From Accumulibacter sp. (GTDB taxonomy: Bacteria > Pseudomonadota > Gammaproteobacteria > Burkholderiales > Rhodocyclaceae): a stretch of DNA of 55,576 nucleotides. The stretch is from contig NZ_JAPUVR010000116.1 in assembly GCF_029255125.1 (NCBI RefSeq), forward strand, positions 1 through 55,576, read 5' to 3'. Positions 33,434 through 41,386 of the stretch are shown one piece after another; the first letter of the stretch is position 1; each line of letters opens with the position of its first letter. The translations under genes and the position numbers were made by a program. The notes beneath the pieces were generated by a model, which was not told where the DNA came from, ran no database searches, and worked only from the letters and a program-made list of their open reading frames with translations.

Positions 33434-33805
33434 TTACTTGGGAATTTCCTTCGCTTTCGAATCAGCATCCGCCGGTAGGGCACTCTTCTCGGTGCCGGCT
33501 CCCGGCGCCACTGGAACGGGTGCCGATTTTACCGCATCCTGCATCACGCTGCCAGACGTTTTTGGCTTGCTCGACGCGAGGTACGCCAGGGACAGGCTGG
33601 TGACGAAGAACACTGTCGCCAGGACTGCGGTCGTCCGGCTGAGAAAGTTGGCCGAGCCGGTCGCGCCGAACAGGCTGCCTGAGGCTCCACTGCCAAAAGC
33701 CGCCCCCATGTCGGCCCCTTTGCCATGCTGAACGAGAACCAGCCCGATCACACCCAAAGCCGCCAGGATGTGCACTACAAGTATGAGAGAGAAAAGGTAG
33801 TCCAT
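33434..33805 (-). CDS. secG: SecG subunit of the SecYEG translocon
   Basis: The 123-residue protein has two membrane helices (about 1-22 and 52-73) around the SecG loop VLVQHGKGADMGAAFG and GASGSLFGATGSANFLSR. A Pro/Ala/Lys-rich cytoplasmic tail follows. The ATG at 33805 gives the normal N terminus; an upstream in-frame extension has no homology. A sigma-70 promoter lies 72 nt upstream. tpiA, often upstream of secG, is absent. Confidence 0.95.
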   Translation of the reverse strand: MDYLFSLILVVHILAALGVIGLVLVQHGKGADMGAAFGSGASGSLFGATGSANFLSRTTAVLATVFFVTSLSLAYLASSKPKTSGSVMQDAVKSAPVPVAPGAGTEKSALPADADSKAKEIPK

Positions 33806-33876
33806 GCGCCTCCAGGTCGACCCGGCAGCCGAGAAGGAACTCGAACGCCGCATGGCCGCACGCGGAAAAATGGAAA

Positions 33877-33906
33877 AGTATAGTCAGTTTGGCTCATCGC
33901 GGTCAA
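33877..33906 (-). promoter_or_regulatory. Sigma-70 promoter for secG-tRNA-Leu-nuo
   Basis: On the minus strand TTGACC (33906-33901) and TATACT (33882-33877) are separated by 18 nt. This is the best housekeeping promoter match seen in the window and lies 72 nt before the secG start. Confidence 0.8.
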
Positions 33907-34163
33907 ATTCCGCGCTTGGGGCGCAGACCTGACGCATGACCCTGCCGAAAGGGAGCCGTTTGCCGCTAGGGCCTGCTTCCGCCGCCTGCGCGGTCAGATT
34001 GGGGGTATGGGGCGACCCATCGGCGCGTGCGGCGTGGAGGGTGCAGGGTCAATCGGGAGGCTGTCGAGAGGTCGTTTGAGCTCCGGTATGATCGCCAGGC
34101 GAGCCCTTCCCGCTGCGGAGCAGGCCGGGCTTGAGGAGAGGGCTTGGGCGGCGGTGTGCAACA
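33907..34163. other. Spacer between secG promoter and transposase 3' end
   Basis: No gene is seen. The left end of the DUF4338/transposase element should lie in this stretch, but I could not find a convincing terminal inverted repeat matching 36531-36650. An overlapping plus-strand reading frame through 34332-36323 is the antisense shadow of the element genes. Confidence 0.4.
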
Positions 34164-35607
34164 CTATTCGAGTTGGAGGAGGAACGGTTTGGCGAGGAGC
34201 ACGCGCATGTGCGCAGGATCGAGCCAGGGGGCAGCGCAGGAGTCGCGGATGAAGCGAATGGCGCCACGCACGCCGAGTTCGTAATACAGGTGGCGTAGCT
34301 GACGAGTGCGCCTGGCCAGGGCATTGAACACATGCGCCAAGCGCATCAGGAGGTGATAGCCGCGCATGGCATTCCAGTGCAGGGCAAAGGCATGCTCGCA
34401 GGGGTAGCCCTGATGTTTCTCGACGAGGAAGCCCGCTTCGATGCCCCAGCGGTGGCGGGCGCCGAGGTTGCAGCGCGCATGGACATTGTCTGGGCTGAGT
34501 GGCTCGCTGGAGAGCCAGGCGTGGCGCGATTTTTGGGTGACGGTCGTGGCGTGTGGGTCGATCCTCTCCCAACTTTCCTCGCAGACGACCAGGTGCAGCT
34601 TGAGATGCCGAGACCCGTTCACAGCGTAGGTAGTGTCGATATCGTTGACCCAGGAGAAGCGCTGTCGGCGTCGTCCCCAGCAACGCTGCAAGACCAGCGG
34701 CTTCAGGCCATGCAGGGCGTTGAACTCGCGCCAGACCGAGGGCAGGTCCTTGTCCTTGAGCACGATCATGAACTGCCAGTGGTAGGCACGGCAGCGCTGC
34801 ATCACCGGCCCTTTGGCGTAGAGGCCGTCGAGCAGCAGCAGGATGGGCAGGCGGGGGAACAGCGTCTTGAGCCGGTCGCTCAAGCGCGCGAAGCCGCGCA
34901 GCCCGCAATCCTGCTTGTGCGCGTCGCTATCGCCCAGCGCGTATTCGAGGAACTCGCTGAGCAGCGGGATGACCAGGCCGTTGTGGAAGACCAGGCTGGC
35001 CTCGAGGACGTAGACGAAGTACTGCGTATGGCGGTTTTCCGCCTGGCCGACGGTGCGCTGCAGGAGCTCCTCCGCCCACAGGGTGTCGCCGGCGAGCTTC
35101 TGCGAGCCGTCGATGGCAATCGGATAGCAGTGCTTGATCAGATAGCGGTGAAAGCACTTGCCGCGGATCAGCCGCTTGACCAGATCGACATGCACCTGCT
35201 CGAGGTGAGTCAGGTCGATGTCGCGCAGCAGCCGAAACAGGGTGTCGGCGTGGGCCAGGGCGTTGATCTCCGGGAACAGCAGCTGCAGGCTGGCGATGAA
35301 CTGCGGGCGGGTCATTTCGCGGTTGACCTCGCGTCGGGAGGCAAACTGAAAGACGAACATCAACAGGCCATAGAGCAGGAGCACGGTCAGCTTGTGCCGG
35401 CACTTTTTCGGGTCTCTGGGGTCGGGAATCGTCGCCAATTGCTCGAGCATGGCGGGCAGCTCTTTGCGCAGCAGGCGCATCTGTCGGCTGACGGCTTCCT
35501 CGCGGGCCGCTTGTTCCTCGGCGACGGTGGCAAAAGTCGAACATCGGTTGGGCAAAGGAACAGGGGCGCGGGGCAGCGCGTGTGGGGCGACGACAGGGTT
35601 TGCTCAT
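34164..35607 (-). CDS. DDE transposase (IS4-like fold), frameshifted near its start
   Basis: About 480 residues with DDE features: IDGSQKL (first Asp), LLDGLYAKG (second Asp) and RWGIEAGFLVEKHQG (catalytic Glu), plus the N-terminal IPDPRDPKKCRHK block. I do not assign an IS family. The continuous frame can be read from a TTG at 35555, but the sequence upstream of that codon still encodes protein-like PVPLPN. An ATG at 35607 overlaps the DUF4338 stop (ATGA) and gives MSKP, which joins the main frame only after one base is skipped at CCC-T (35598-35595). So either there is a one-base indel, or the ribosome shifts +1, or an alternative internal start is used. Confidence 0.75.
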
Positions 35608-36530
35608 GGCCGTGGGCTCCCCTGCGCCGCGCACAGCGAAGCGCGACAGTCCAGGGTCAGCGGTTTGACCCACACCTGCCGGGGCGTGCTATGGTACGAC
35701 TGGCCGGGCCGGGCCAGTCCGCGCCCGCTGGTCGTCCCCAGCAACTGCCAGCCGGCAGCACGGTAGCAGGTGCCGGCATGGTGACGCGGGTCGACGAAGG
35801 TCTCCAGCAGCAGCGGCTCGAAGCCCCAGTGATCGAGCCAGTCGGCGCGTGTGCGCCGCGCGAGTTGTCCCAGGACATGGCTGGCCAGATGCGCTACCCG
35901 GACGTGGGGAAAGATCAGGAAGCGGCTGTTGTTTACCACCCGCGGCACGTTCGCGCGCCGGGCCTGAACCGTCCAGCCGATCCAGCGGTCGCGCACGGCG
36001 ACCGCCCGCGCCGCTCCAGCCAGCAGCAGGCACCCGAGCCGCCGGTCGTCGGCCGTGATGAAGTAGCGCAGCCGGTAACCGAACGCCCCCTGGAAACCCA
36101 GCGGGTGCCAGCGCGCCACCAGCGCATCCCACTGCGCCGCCAGCATCGTCTCGCGCACGATCTCCAGGCGCACCGGGCCGAGCGCCTGCAACGGACCGTG
36201 AATCGGTGCTTCGTCAATCGGCTCCACCGCTGGCAAGAGGCGCTCCGGACGGTCCGGACGCGCCGGCCGCGCCGGCCGCGCCGGCCGCAACGGCGGCAGT
36301 TCCAGCAGCCCGGCCGCCTGTAAGCGCTCCAGGAACTCTTGGCAAGCGTGAATCTTCGGCGTTCCCGACAGGGTGAACCAAGCCAGATGTTCGCACAGCG
36401 TCGCTGCCAACTCCTGCCGCGGTAATCCCGGCAGCCAGGCCACGGTCGCACAGAGATCAGCAATCTCCGCCGCGCTGAACTCGCGACCGCAGTGCACCCA
36501 ATTCCGCGTACTCAGGACCGCCACCACCAA
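35604..36530 (-). CDS. DUF4338 (DruA-like) protein associated with the transposase
   Basis: The 308-residue protein matches DUF4338: an N-terminal helical part, a Pro/Ala/Arg-rich linker (about residues 80-100), then FGYRLRYFITADDRRLGCLLL, RDRWIGW, VVNNSRFLIFPHV and HWGFEPLLLETFVDP. DUF4338 includes DruA of the Druantia defence system, but here it is paired with a transposase and no other Druantia genes are present, so an accessory role in transposition is more likely. The start is uncertain: TTG at 36530 or GTG codons at 36527 and 36524, which lie just after GGGGGG. Its stop codon overlaps the ATG of the transposase. Confidence 0.75.
   Translation of the reverse strand: MVVAVLSTRNWVHCGREFSAAEIADLCATVAWLPGLPRQELAATLCEHLAWFTLSGTPKIHACQEFLERLQAAGLLELPPLRPARPARPARPDRPERLLPAVEPIDEAPIHGPLQALGPVRLEIVRETMLAAQWDALVARWHPLGFQGAFGYRLRYFITADDRRLGCLLLAGAARAVAVRDRWIGWTVQARRANVPRVVNNSRFLIFPHVRVAHLASHVLGQLARRTRADWLDHWGFEPLLLETFVDPRHHAGTCYRAAGWQLLGTTSGRGLARPGQSYHSTPRQVWVKPLTLDCRASLCAAQGSPRP
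36259..36285. repeat. Three perfect 9-bp tandem repeats in the DUF4338 gene
   Basis: CGCGCCGGC is repeated three times in a row (36259-36285), encoding a Pro-Ala-Arg repeat in the linker of the DUF4338 protein. The 9-bp unit keeps frame if copy number changes. Confidence 0.85.
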
Positions 36531-36801
36531 CCCCCCAGCTCAAGCGTAAACCGTTGTCCTCCACGTATCCTGCCAGAAGCCCGTACGCTTGTCTAGCCCC
36601 CCTTTGCGAAAGTTATTTCTTGCGGTGGCCGCAAAGCCTTGCTACCACTGGGCTCCGCTAGTCATGCTTCAGGGCTGCTTGGGGCCAGGCCACGCGGACG
36701 CTTGCCCGGGCACCCCGCTCCACCCGAAGTCCGCCTTGTCCCGACGGATGACCGGGGTAACACCTCCTGTGGACTGCCGACGCAGACGCTTTGCGGGTCA
36801 C
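36531..36801. other. Spacer upstream of the flagellin promoter
   Basis: No gene is supported. The right end of the DUF4338/transposase element must fall here or shortly beyond, but I see no clear terminal repeat. Confidence 0.4.
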
Positions 36802-36828
36802 TCAACTTTCTTCGACACCGGTCGATAG
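36802..36828 (+). promoter_or_regulatory. Sigma-28 (FliA) promoter of the flagellin gene
   Basis: TCAACTTT (36802-36809), an 11-nt spacer, and GTCGATAG (36821-36828) match the FliA consensus TCAAGTTT-N11-GCCGATAA closely. It is 166 nt upstream of the flagellin ATG, implying a leader of about 160 nt. Confidence 0.82.
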
Positions 36829-36921
36829 AACACTTACACGACAGGCTGGAAGATGAACCCTCAAGTTTCCCAACCACCAGTCGTTAGGAAAAATGTAGGC
36901 GAAACAAGCGCCAAACACAGT

Positions 36922-36962
36922 GGGCTGGGGGCGGCCCCAACAGATAGCACCGCCCGCAGCCC
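36922..36962 (+). promoter_or_regulatory. Long stem-loop in the flagellin mRNA leader
   Basis: The 13-nt arms 36922-36934 and 36950-36962 pair at 12 of 13 positions (one G-G mismatch) around a 15-nt loop. The stem ends about 20 nt before the AGGAG ribosome binding site of fliC. It could stabilise the mRNA or gate translation; no T-run follows. Confidence 0.6.
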
Positions 36963-36994
36963 GGATTGAACCGTGATAATAACAGGAGAAAGAA

Positions 36995-38746
36995 ATGCCC
37001 CAAATCATCAACACCAACGTCGCTTCGCTCAATTCGCAACGCAGCCTGAACAGCTCGCAGAATTCGCTGGCGACGTCGCTGCAGCGCCTGTCTTCAGGTC
37101 TGCGCATCAACAGCGCCAAGGACGACGCTGCCGGCCTCGCGATCTCGGCCCGCATGAGTTCGCAGATCAATGGCCTCAATCAGGCTTCGCGCAACGCCAA
37201 TGACGGTATCTCGCTGGCGCAGACGGCGGAAGGTGGTCTGCAGAGCGTGACCGAATCGCTGCAGCGGATGCGCGAACTTTCGGTGCAGGCAGCCAACGCG
37301 ACGAACACGGCAACCGACCGCTTGGCCCTGCAGCAGGAAGTCGATCAACTCGTCCAGCAGATCAACACGGTGGCCAGTCAGACTGCTTTCAACGGTGTCA
37401 AACTGCTCGACGGCACGTTCAACACACAGGCTTTCCAGATCGGCGCCAACAGCGGCGAAACGATCTCGATCAATTCGATCGCCAGCGCCAAAGCTGATGC
37501 GCTTGGCGTCGGGACGACTTCCTCCTATGTCACGACGATGACGGCCACGGTGACCAACGGCGCCATCTCGACCGGCGGCGTGACGGTGAACGGTTATGGT
37601 GTCGGCCCGTCGGTAACCGACGGGGTCTCCAGCTCGGTGAGCATCAACGGCGCTGCCGCCGCGGCGGGGACGATCGCTGGCGACGCCACCGACTACATCA
37701 AGATCAACGGAACGACGATTGGTGCAATCGCCGCTGGCACCGACGCAGCGACGCAGGGAACCGCCGTCGCCGCCGCGATCAATCTGCTCACGACGACCAC
37801 TGGCGTCGTTGCGGCGAGCAACGCCGGCGTCCTCACGCTGTCCTCGATCAACGGCCGCGACATCAAGATCGAACTGGGTGGGACCGCCGCGGCGGGCAGC
37901 GGTCTGACCGCCGGGACGACCAAGGTCGGCTCCGACAGCGCGATCGCCAAGGCCGCCGCATTCAATACCGTCAGCGGGCAGACTGGCGTCTCAGCCGTAG
38001 CCACCGTCACCTCGGTCACCAGCGGAGCGATTTCCGGGCTGACTGCGGTCGCCGGCGACAACACCGACTATGTCAAGATCAACGGTGTCAAGCTGAGCGC
38101 GATTGCCGCTGGCGGAACCGCGGCAGCGCAGGGCAACAACGTCGTTGCAGCGATCAACGCGGTTTCCAACCAGACCGGGGTGACCGCCACCTTCGACACG
38201 AGCAGCGCCAAGATCAGCCTGTCCGCCTCCGATGGGCGGACGATCACGGTGCAAACCGCGGGTACGGCCGACCTGCAGAACGTCGGTTTTGCCACCGCCA
38301 CGGTAAGCAACACCTACGGCGGCATCAAGCTGAGTTCGACGAGCAGCGCCGGCATCACCCTCGGCGGCGCCAACATCGCGGCGACCAATCTGACCGCGGG
38401 CTATACGGCGGCAACGGCAACCTTTGGCGCAGGTATCTCGAGCGTCGACGTGACGACGGCGAGTGGCGCGCAGAATGCCATCGCGACGATCGATTCCGCG
38501 CTTGCCAACATCAACTCGAGTCGGGCCAACCTGGGCGCCGTGCAGAACCGCTTCAGCAGCGTCGTCAGCAACCTGGCAACGACTTCGGAAAACCTGTCGA
38601 GCTCGCGCAGCCGCATCCTCGACGCCGACTTCGCGGCTGAAACGGCCAACCTGTCGCGCGCCCAGATTCTGCAGCAGGCCGGTACGGCGATGCTGGCGCA
38701 GGCCAATGCCCTGCCGCAGAATGTGCTTTCGCTCCTGCGTGGATAG
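36995..38746 (+). CDS. fliC: Flagellin with enlarged central domain
   Basis: The 583-residue filament subunit has conserved D0/D1 ends (starting PQIINTNVASLNSQR, ending ANALPQNVLSLLRG) and a Ser/Thr/Ala/Gly-rich central region (about 170-490). Two Flagellin_IN-type repeats are visible there: YIKINGTTIGAIAAG with INGRDIKIELGG, and YVKINGVKLSAIAAGG with SDGRTITVQTAG. AGGAG lies 7 nt before the ATG. Expression is from the sigma-28 promoter at 36802. The Ser/Thr-rich surface domain and the downstream glycan genes make O-glycosylation likely by inference. No cysteines are seen. Confidence 0.96.
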   Translation: MPQIINTNVASLNSQRSLNSSQNSLATSLQRLSSGLRINSAKDDAAGLAISARMSSQINGLNQASRNANDGISLAQTAEGGLQSVTESLQRMRELSVQAANATNTATDRLALQQEVDQLVQQINTVASQTAFNGVKLLDGTFNTQAFQIGANSGETISINSIASAKADALGVGTTSSYVTTMTATVTNGAISTGGVTVNGYGVGPSVTDGVSSSVSINGAAAAAGTIAGDATDYIKINGTTIGAIAAGTDAATQGTAVAAAINLLTTTTGVVAASNAGVLTLSSINGRDIKIELGGTAAAGSGLTAGTTKVGSDSAIAKAAAFNTVSGQTGVSAVATVTSVTSGAISGLTAVAGDNTDYVKINGVKLSAIAAGGTAAAQGNNVVAAINAVSNQTGVTATFDTSSAKISLSASDGRTITVQTAGTADLQNVGFATATVSNTYGGIKLSSTSSAGITLGGANIAATNLTAGYTAATATFGAGISSVDVTTASGAQNAIATIDSALANINSSRANLGAVQNRFSSVVSNLATTSENLSSSRSRILDADFAAETANLSRAQILQQAGTAMLAQANALPQNVLSLLRG

Positions 38747-38775
38747 GTGGAACCGATTAAACCGAAGTAACATCA

Positions 38776-38807
38776 GGGGCACGGGCGCGGTGACGCGGTC
38801 GTGCCCC
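38776..38807 (+). terminator. Stem-loop after flagellin with GNRA-type tip
   Basis: GGGGCACG (38776-38783) pairs with CGTGCCCC (38800-38807); inside it CGCG (38786-38789) pairs with CGCG (38794-38797) around GTGA. There is no T-run, so it may be a processing or stabilising stem at the fliC 3' end rather than a full terminator, leaving read-through into flaG. Confidence 0.5.
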
Positions 38808-38833
38808 GCAGTCACTTCCCGACGGAGTGAAGG

Positions 38834-39208
38834 ATGAACATTCAACCTACCGGCGCTACTCTGCCCCCGCAGAGCAATCCCGCAGTGAGCAACGCGCAGC
38901 GCGAACCACGACCAAGCATGGACGTTGCAGCGAAACCGGCCGAAACCGCGCAAATGGCGCCCGCATCGGCAGCAAATCCGCCCGATCGTGCGGCGGTCGA
39001 GGCAGCAACGAAGAGCGTGCGCGAGTTCGTCGCACCGATCAACAGCAACATCGAGTTCAGCGTCAATGACGACACCGGTCAACTCGTCGTGAAGATCGTC
39101 GACCGAACCACCAAGGAGGTGATTCGCCAGATGCCCTCGGCCGAGATGCTCGCCATCGCCAAGGCGCTCGACAGCATCAAAGGTCTCTTCGTCAAGCAAT
39201 CGGCCTGA
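38834..39208 (+). CDS. flaG: FlaG family protein
   Basis: The 124-residue protein has a disordered Pro/Ala-rich first half and a FlaG domain with IEFSVNDDTGQLVVKIVD, TKEVIRQMPSAEML and a C-terminal helix. FlaG influences filament length in polar flagella. GAAGG precedes the ATG by a few bases. It lies between fliC and fliD as usual. Confidence 0.9.
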   Translation: MNIQPTGATLPPQSNPAVSNAQREPRPSMDVAAKPAETAQMAPASAANPPDRAAVEAATKSVREFVAPINSNIEFSVNDDTGQLVVKIVDRTTKEVIRQMPSAEMLAIAKALDSIKGLFVKQSA

Positions 39209-39253
39209 GCGAGCACTACCCGGCCCGCCGCCAGGACGAAAGGAGAAACAAGC

Positions 39254-40681
39254 ATGGCCATATCATCCCCCGGCCTGGGCTCGAACCTCGACGTCAACAG
39301 CATCGTCAGCCAGTTGATGGCCCTCGAACAGAAGCCGCTGACGGCGTTGGCCAAGAAGGAAGCGGGCTACCAGGCGAAGATCTCGGCGCTCGGCTCGCTG
39401 CAGAGCGCCTCATCGGCGTTGCAAAGCGCTGCCGCCAGCCTCGTCCCGGCCAGCGGCAGCACGGCGGTGCAGAAGTTCTCGGTGTTCAAGGCGAGCGTCG
39501 CCGATCCGACGATAGCCTCGGCCACCGCATCTTCAGCCGCCGTCGCCGGGACTTACAGCCTGGAAGTCACGCAGATTGCCAAGCCGCACAGTATCGTCAG
39601 CGCGACCGGGGCGGCGAGCCCCTTTTCCGGCGCAGGCGGGACGCTGGCGGTCGGTGGCACGCTGACCATTTCGCTCGACAGCCTGGGTGGCAGCAGTCCC
39701 AACCGGACAACGACGGTCACCATCGCCGACGGCGCGTCACCCGAGAATGTGCGCGACGCAATCAACAATGCCGGCGCCGGTGTCGCGGCGGTGGTGATCA
39801 ATGGAACAGCCGGCAAGCAGCTCGTCCTGAGCAGCGAAACAGCCGGCAGCAACCAGTTCGTCAAACTGTCCGGAATCGCCGGCCTGGCTTACGATCCGAA
39901 TGCCGTACCAGCACCGCTGACCGACCCCTTTGCCCAGACACAAGCGGCTCAGGGCGCGACGTTCAAGCTTAACGGCATCGCCGTCAGCGCAGCGACCAAC
40001 AACGTGACGACGGCAATCGACGGGGTCACGCTGAATCTGCTGAAAGGCCCCGAAGCGCCGGCCGTCTCGCTCAGCACGAGCGTGACGATCAGCAAGGACA
40101 ACGCCAGCCTGAGCACCGGGCTCAGCGCGCTGGTCAAGGCCTTCAACGACTTTCAGACGACCGCCAACAGCCTCGGCAGCTACGATGCAACGACCAAGAA
40201 GGCCGGTGCGCTGAACGGTGACAGCACGCTGCGCACGGCGCAGGCAAACGTACGAGCAGCGCTCGGCACAGTGCCGTCCGAACTGGCCAGCGCCTCGCTG
40301 CAGCGACTGTCCGATATCGGCGTGACGCAGCAGAAGGACGGCAAGCTCCTGATCGATTCGAGCAAGCTGAGCGCGGCGATCACCAGCGACCTGACCGGTG
40401 TCGCCAATCTCGTTGCCGCGTACGGAAAGTCATTCAAGGAAGCAACCGACGGATTGATCGGCAGCAGCGGACTGATCGCTGCGCGCAACGAGGGTCTCAG
40501 CGCGTCGATCAAGAGCCTCGGCAAACAGTCGGAAGTGATCTCGGCTCGCCTGACGCAGATCGAAGCGCGTTACCGGAGACAATTCACCGCACTGGATACG
40601 CTGATGTCGGGAATGACCAAGACCAGCACTTTCCTCGAGCAGCAACTCGCCAACCTGCCCAGCTACAACCAGGGGTCCTGA
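39254..40681 (+). CDS. fliD: Flagellar filament capping protein FliD
   Basis: The 475-residue cap protein begins SSPGLGSNLDVNSIVSQLM and has the FliD N- and C-terminal coiled-coil ends with a variable centre. A C-terminal block (RNEGLSASIKSL, LTQIEARYRRQFTALDTLMSGM) is typical. It promotes flagellin polymerisation at the filament tip. AGGAG lies just upstream. Its TGA is directly followed by the fliS ATG. Confidence 0.94.
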   Translation: MAISSPGLGSNLDVNSIVSQLMALEQKPLTALAKKEAGYQAKISALGSLQSASSALQSAAASLVPASGSTAVQKFSVFKASVADPTIASATASSAAVAGTYSLEVTQIAKPHSIVSATGAASPFSGAGGTLAVGGTLTISLDSLGGSSPNRTTTVTIADGASPENVRDAINNAGAGVAAVVINGTAGKQLVLSSETAGSNQFVKLSGIAGLAYDPNAVPAPLTDPFAQTQAAQGATFKLNGIAVSAATNNVTTAIDGVTLNLLKGPEAPAVSLSTSVTISKDNASLSTGLSALVKAFNDFQTTANSLGSYDATTKKAGALNGDSTLRTAQANVRAALGTVPSELASASLQRLSDIGVTQQKDGKLLIDSSKLSAAITSDLTGVANLVAAYGKSFKEATDGLIGSSGLIAARNEGLSASIKSLGKQSEVISARLTQIEARYRRQFTALDTLMSGMTKTSTFLEQQLANLPSYNQGS

Positions 40682-41095
40682 ATGTACGGCAAGGCCAGAC
40701 TCGCCATTTCCGCCTATCAGAAGGTAGGCGTTGACGCAGCCGTCGAGGTCGCCGACCCGCACCGGCTGATCCTTCTCCTCTTTTCCGGCGCGCAGGCGGC
40801 GCTCGGCAACGCCCGCGCAGCGTTCCGCCAACAACAGGTCGCCGCCCGCGGTGAAGCCCTCTCGAAAGCCATCGACATCATCACCAATGGCCTCAAGGTG
40901 AGCCTCGACCTCGAGCAGGGCGGTGAAATCGCCGAACGACTGTCGGCTCTTTACGATTACATGGTCATGCGCCTGCTGCATGCCAATCTGGCCAGCGACC
41001 CGGCAGCGCTGGAGGAAGTCTCCGGCCTGCTGGAAGAGATCCACAGTGCCTGGCGCGAGATCTCGCCGGCCGCGGCGGAACAGGCAATCGCATGA
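40682..41095 (+). CDS. fliS: Flagellin export chaperone FliS
   Basis: The 137-residue helical protein opens MYGKARLAISAYQKVGVDA and has PHRLILLLFSGAQAAL and LYDYMVMRLLHAN, the FliS signature. It binds the flagellin C terminus before export. It abuts fliD and overlaps the next gene by 4 nt. Confidence 0.94.
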   Translation: MYGKARLAISAYQKVGVDAAVEVADPHRLILLLFSGAQAALGNARAAFRQQQVAARGEALSKAIDIITNGLKVSLDLEQGGEIAERLSALYDYMVMRLLHANLASDPAALEEVSGLLEEIHSAWREISPAAAEQAIA

Positions 41096-41382
41096 ACCCG
41101 GGGCTGAGCGGACTGGAGGAAGTGCTCACGCTTTCCGAACAGATGGTCGGCGCGGCGCGCAGCGGCGACTGGCAGGAACTGACCCGGCTGGAAGACCGAC
41201 GCCGCGCACTCGCCGGTACGTTGCCGGCCGACCTGGGACAGCACCTGCGGACCGCCGAACAGGCGCGTGCGCGCCGCCTGATGGAGGCCTGCCGACATTG
41301 TGACGACGAGGTCCGCCCGCTCGTCACCGCCCGCCTGAACGAGTTGCGCACGCTGCTGCGCGTCGCCGAGCCGGCCTCGTAA
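41092..41382 (+). CDS. Small FliT-like flagellar chaperone
   Basis: The 96-residue helical protein starts at an ATGA overlap with fliS. Its pattern (EEVLTLSEQMVGAARSGDWQEL, then a Cys/His-containing helix) resembles FliT chaperones that follow fliS and hold FliD. Similarity is weak at sequence level, so the call rests on length, helical pattern and position. Confidence 0.68.
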   Translation: MNPGLSGLEEVLTLSEQMVGAARSGDWQELTRLEDRRRALAGTLPADLGQHLRTAEQARARRLMEACRHCDDEVRPLVTARLNELRTLLRVAEPAS

Positions 41383-41386
41383 GCGA

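Larger units (their letters stand above)
34164..36530 (-). mobile_element. Two-gene transposable element: DUF4338 (DruA-like) plus DDE transposase
   Basis: The two genes overlap at ATGA, run on the same strand and interrupt the space between the secG promoter and the flagellin locus, so they look like one mobile unit. Terminal repeats and target duplications were not identified, so the true ends lie somewhere outside the two genes. Confidence 0.6.

Noticed and set aside
33907-34163. Terminal inverted repeat of the transposon
   Set aside because: Sequences on the two sides start with similar GGGC(T/C)T words but the match does not extend, so no ends are called.
34332-36323. 663-codon plus-strand frame across the transposon
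   Set aside because: It is antisense to the DDE transposase and DUF4338 genes, both of which have recognisable motifs.
34164-36530. Druantia anti-phage system
   Set aside because: Only a DruA-like DUF4338 protein is present; the large helicase DruE and other Druantia genes are absent and the partner is a transposase.
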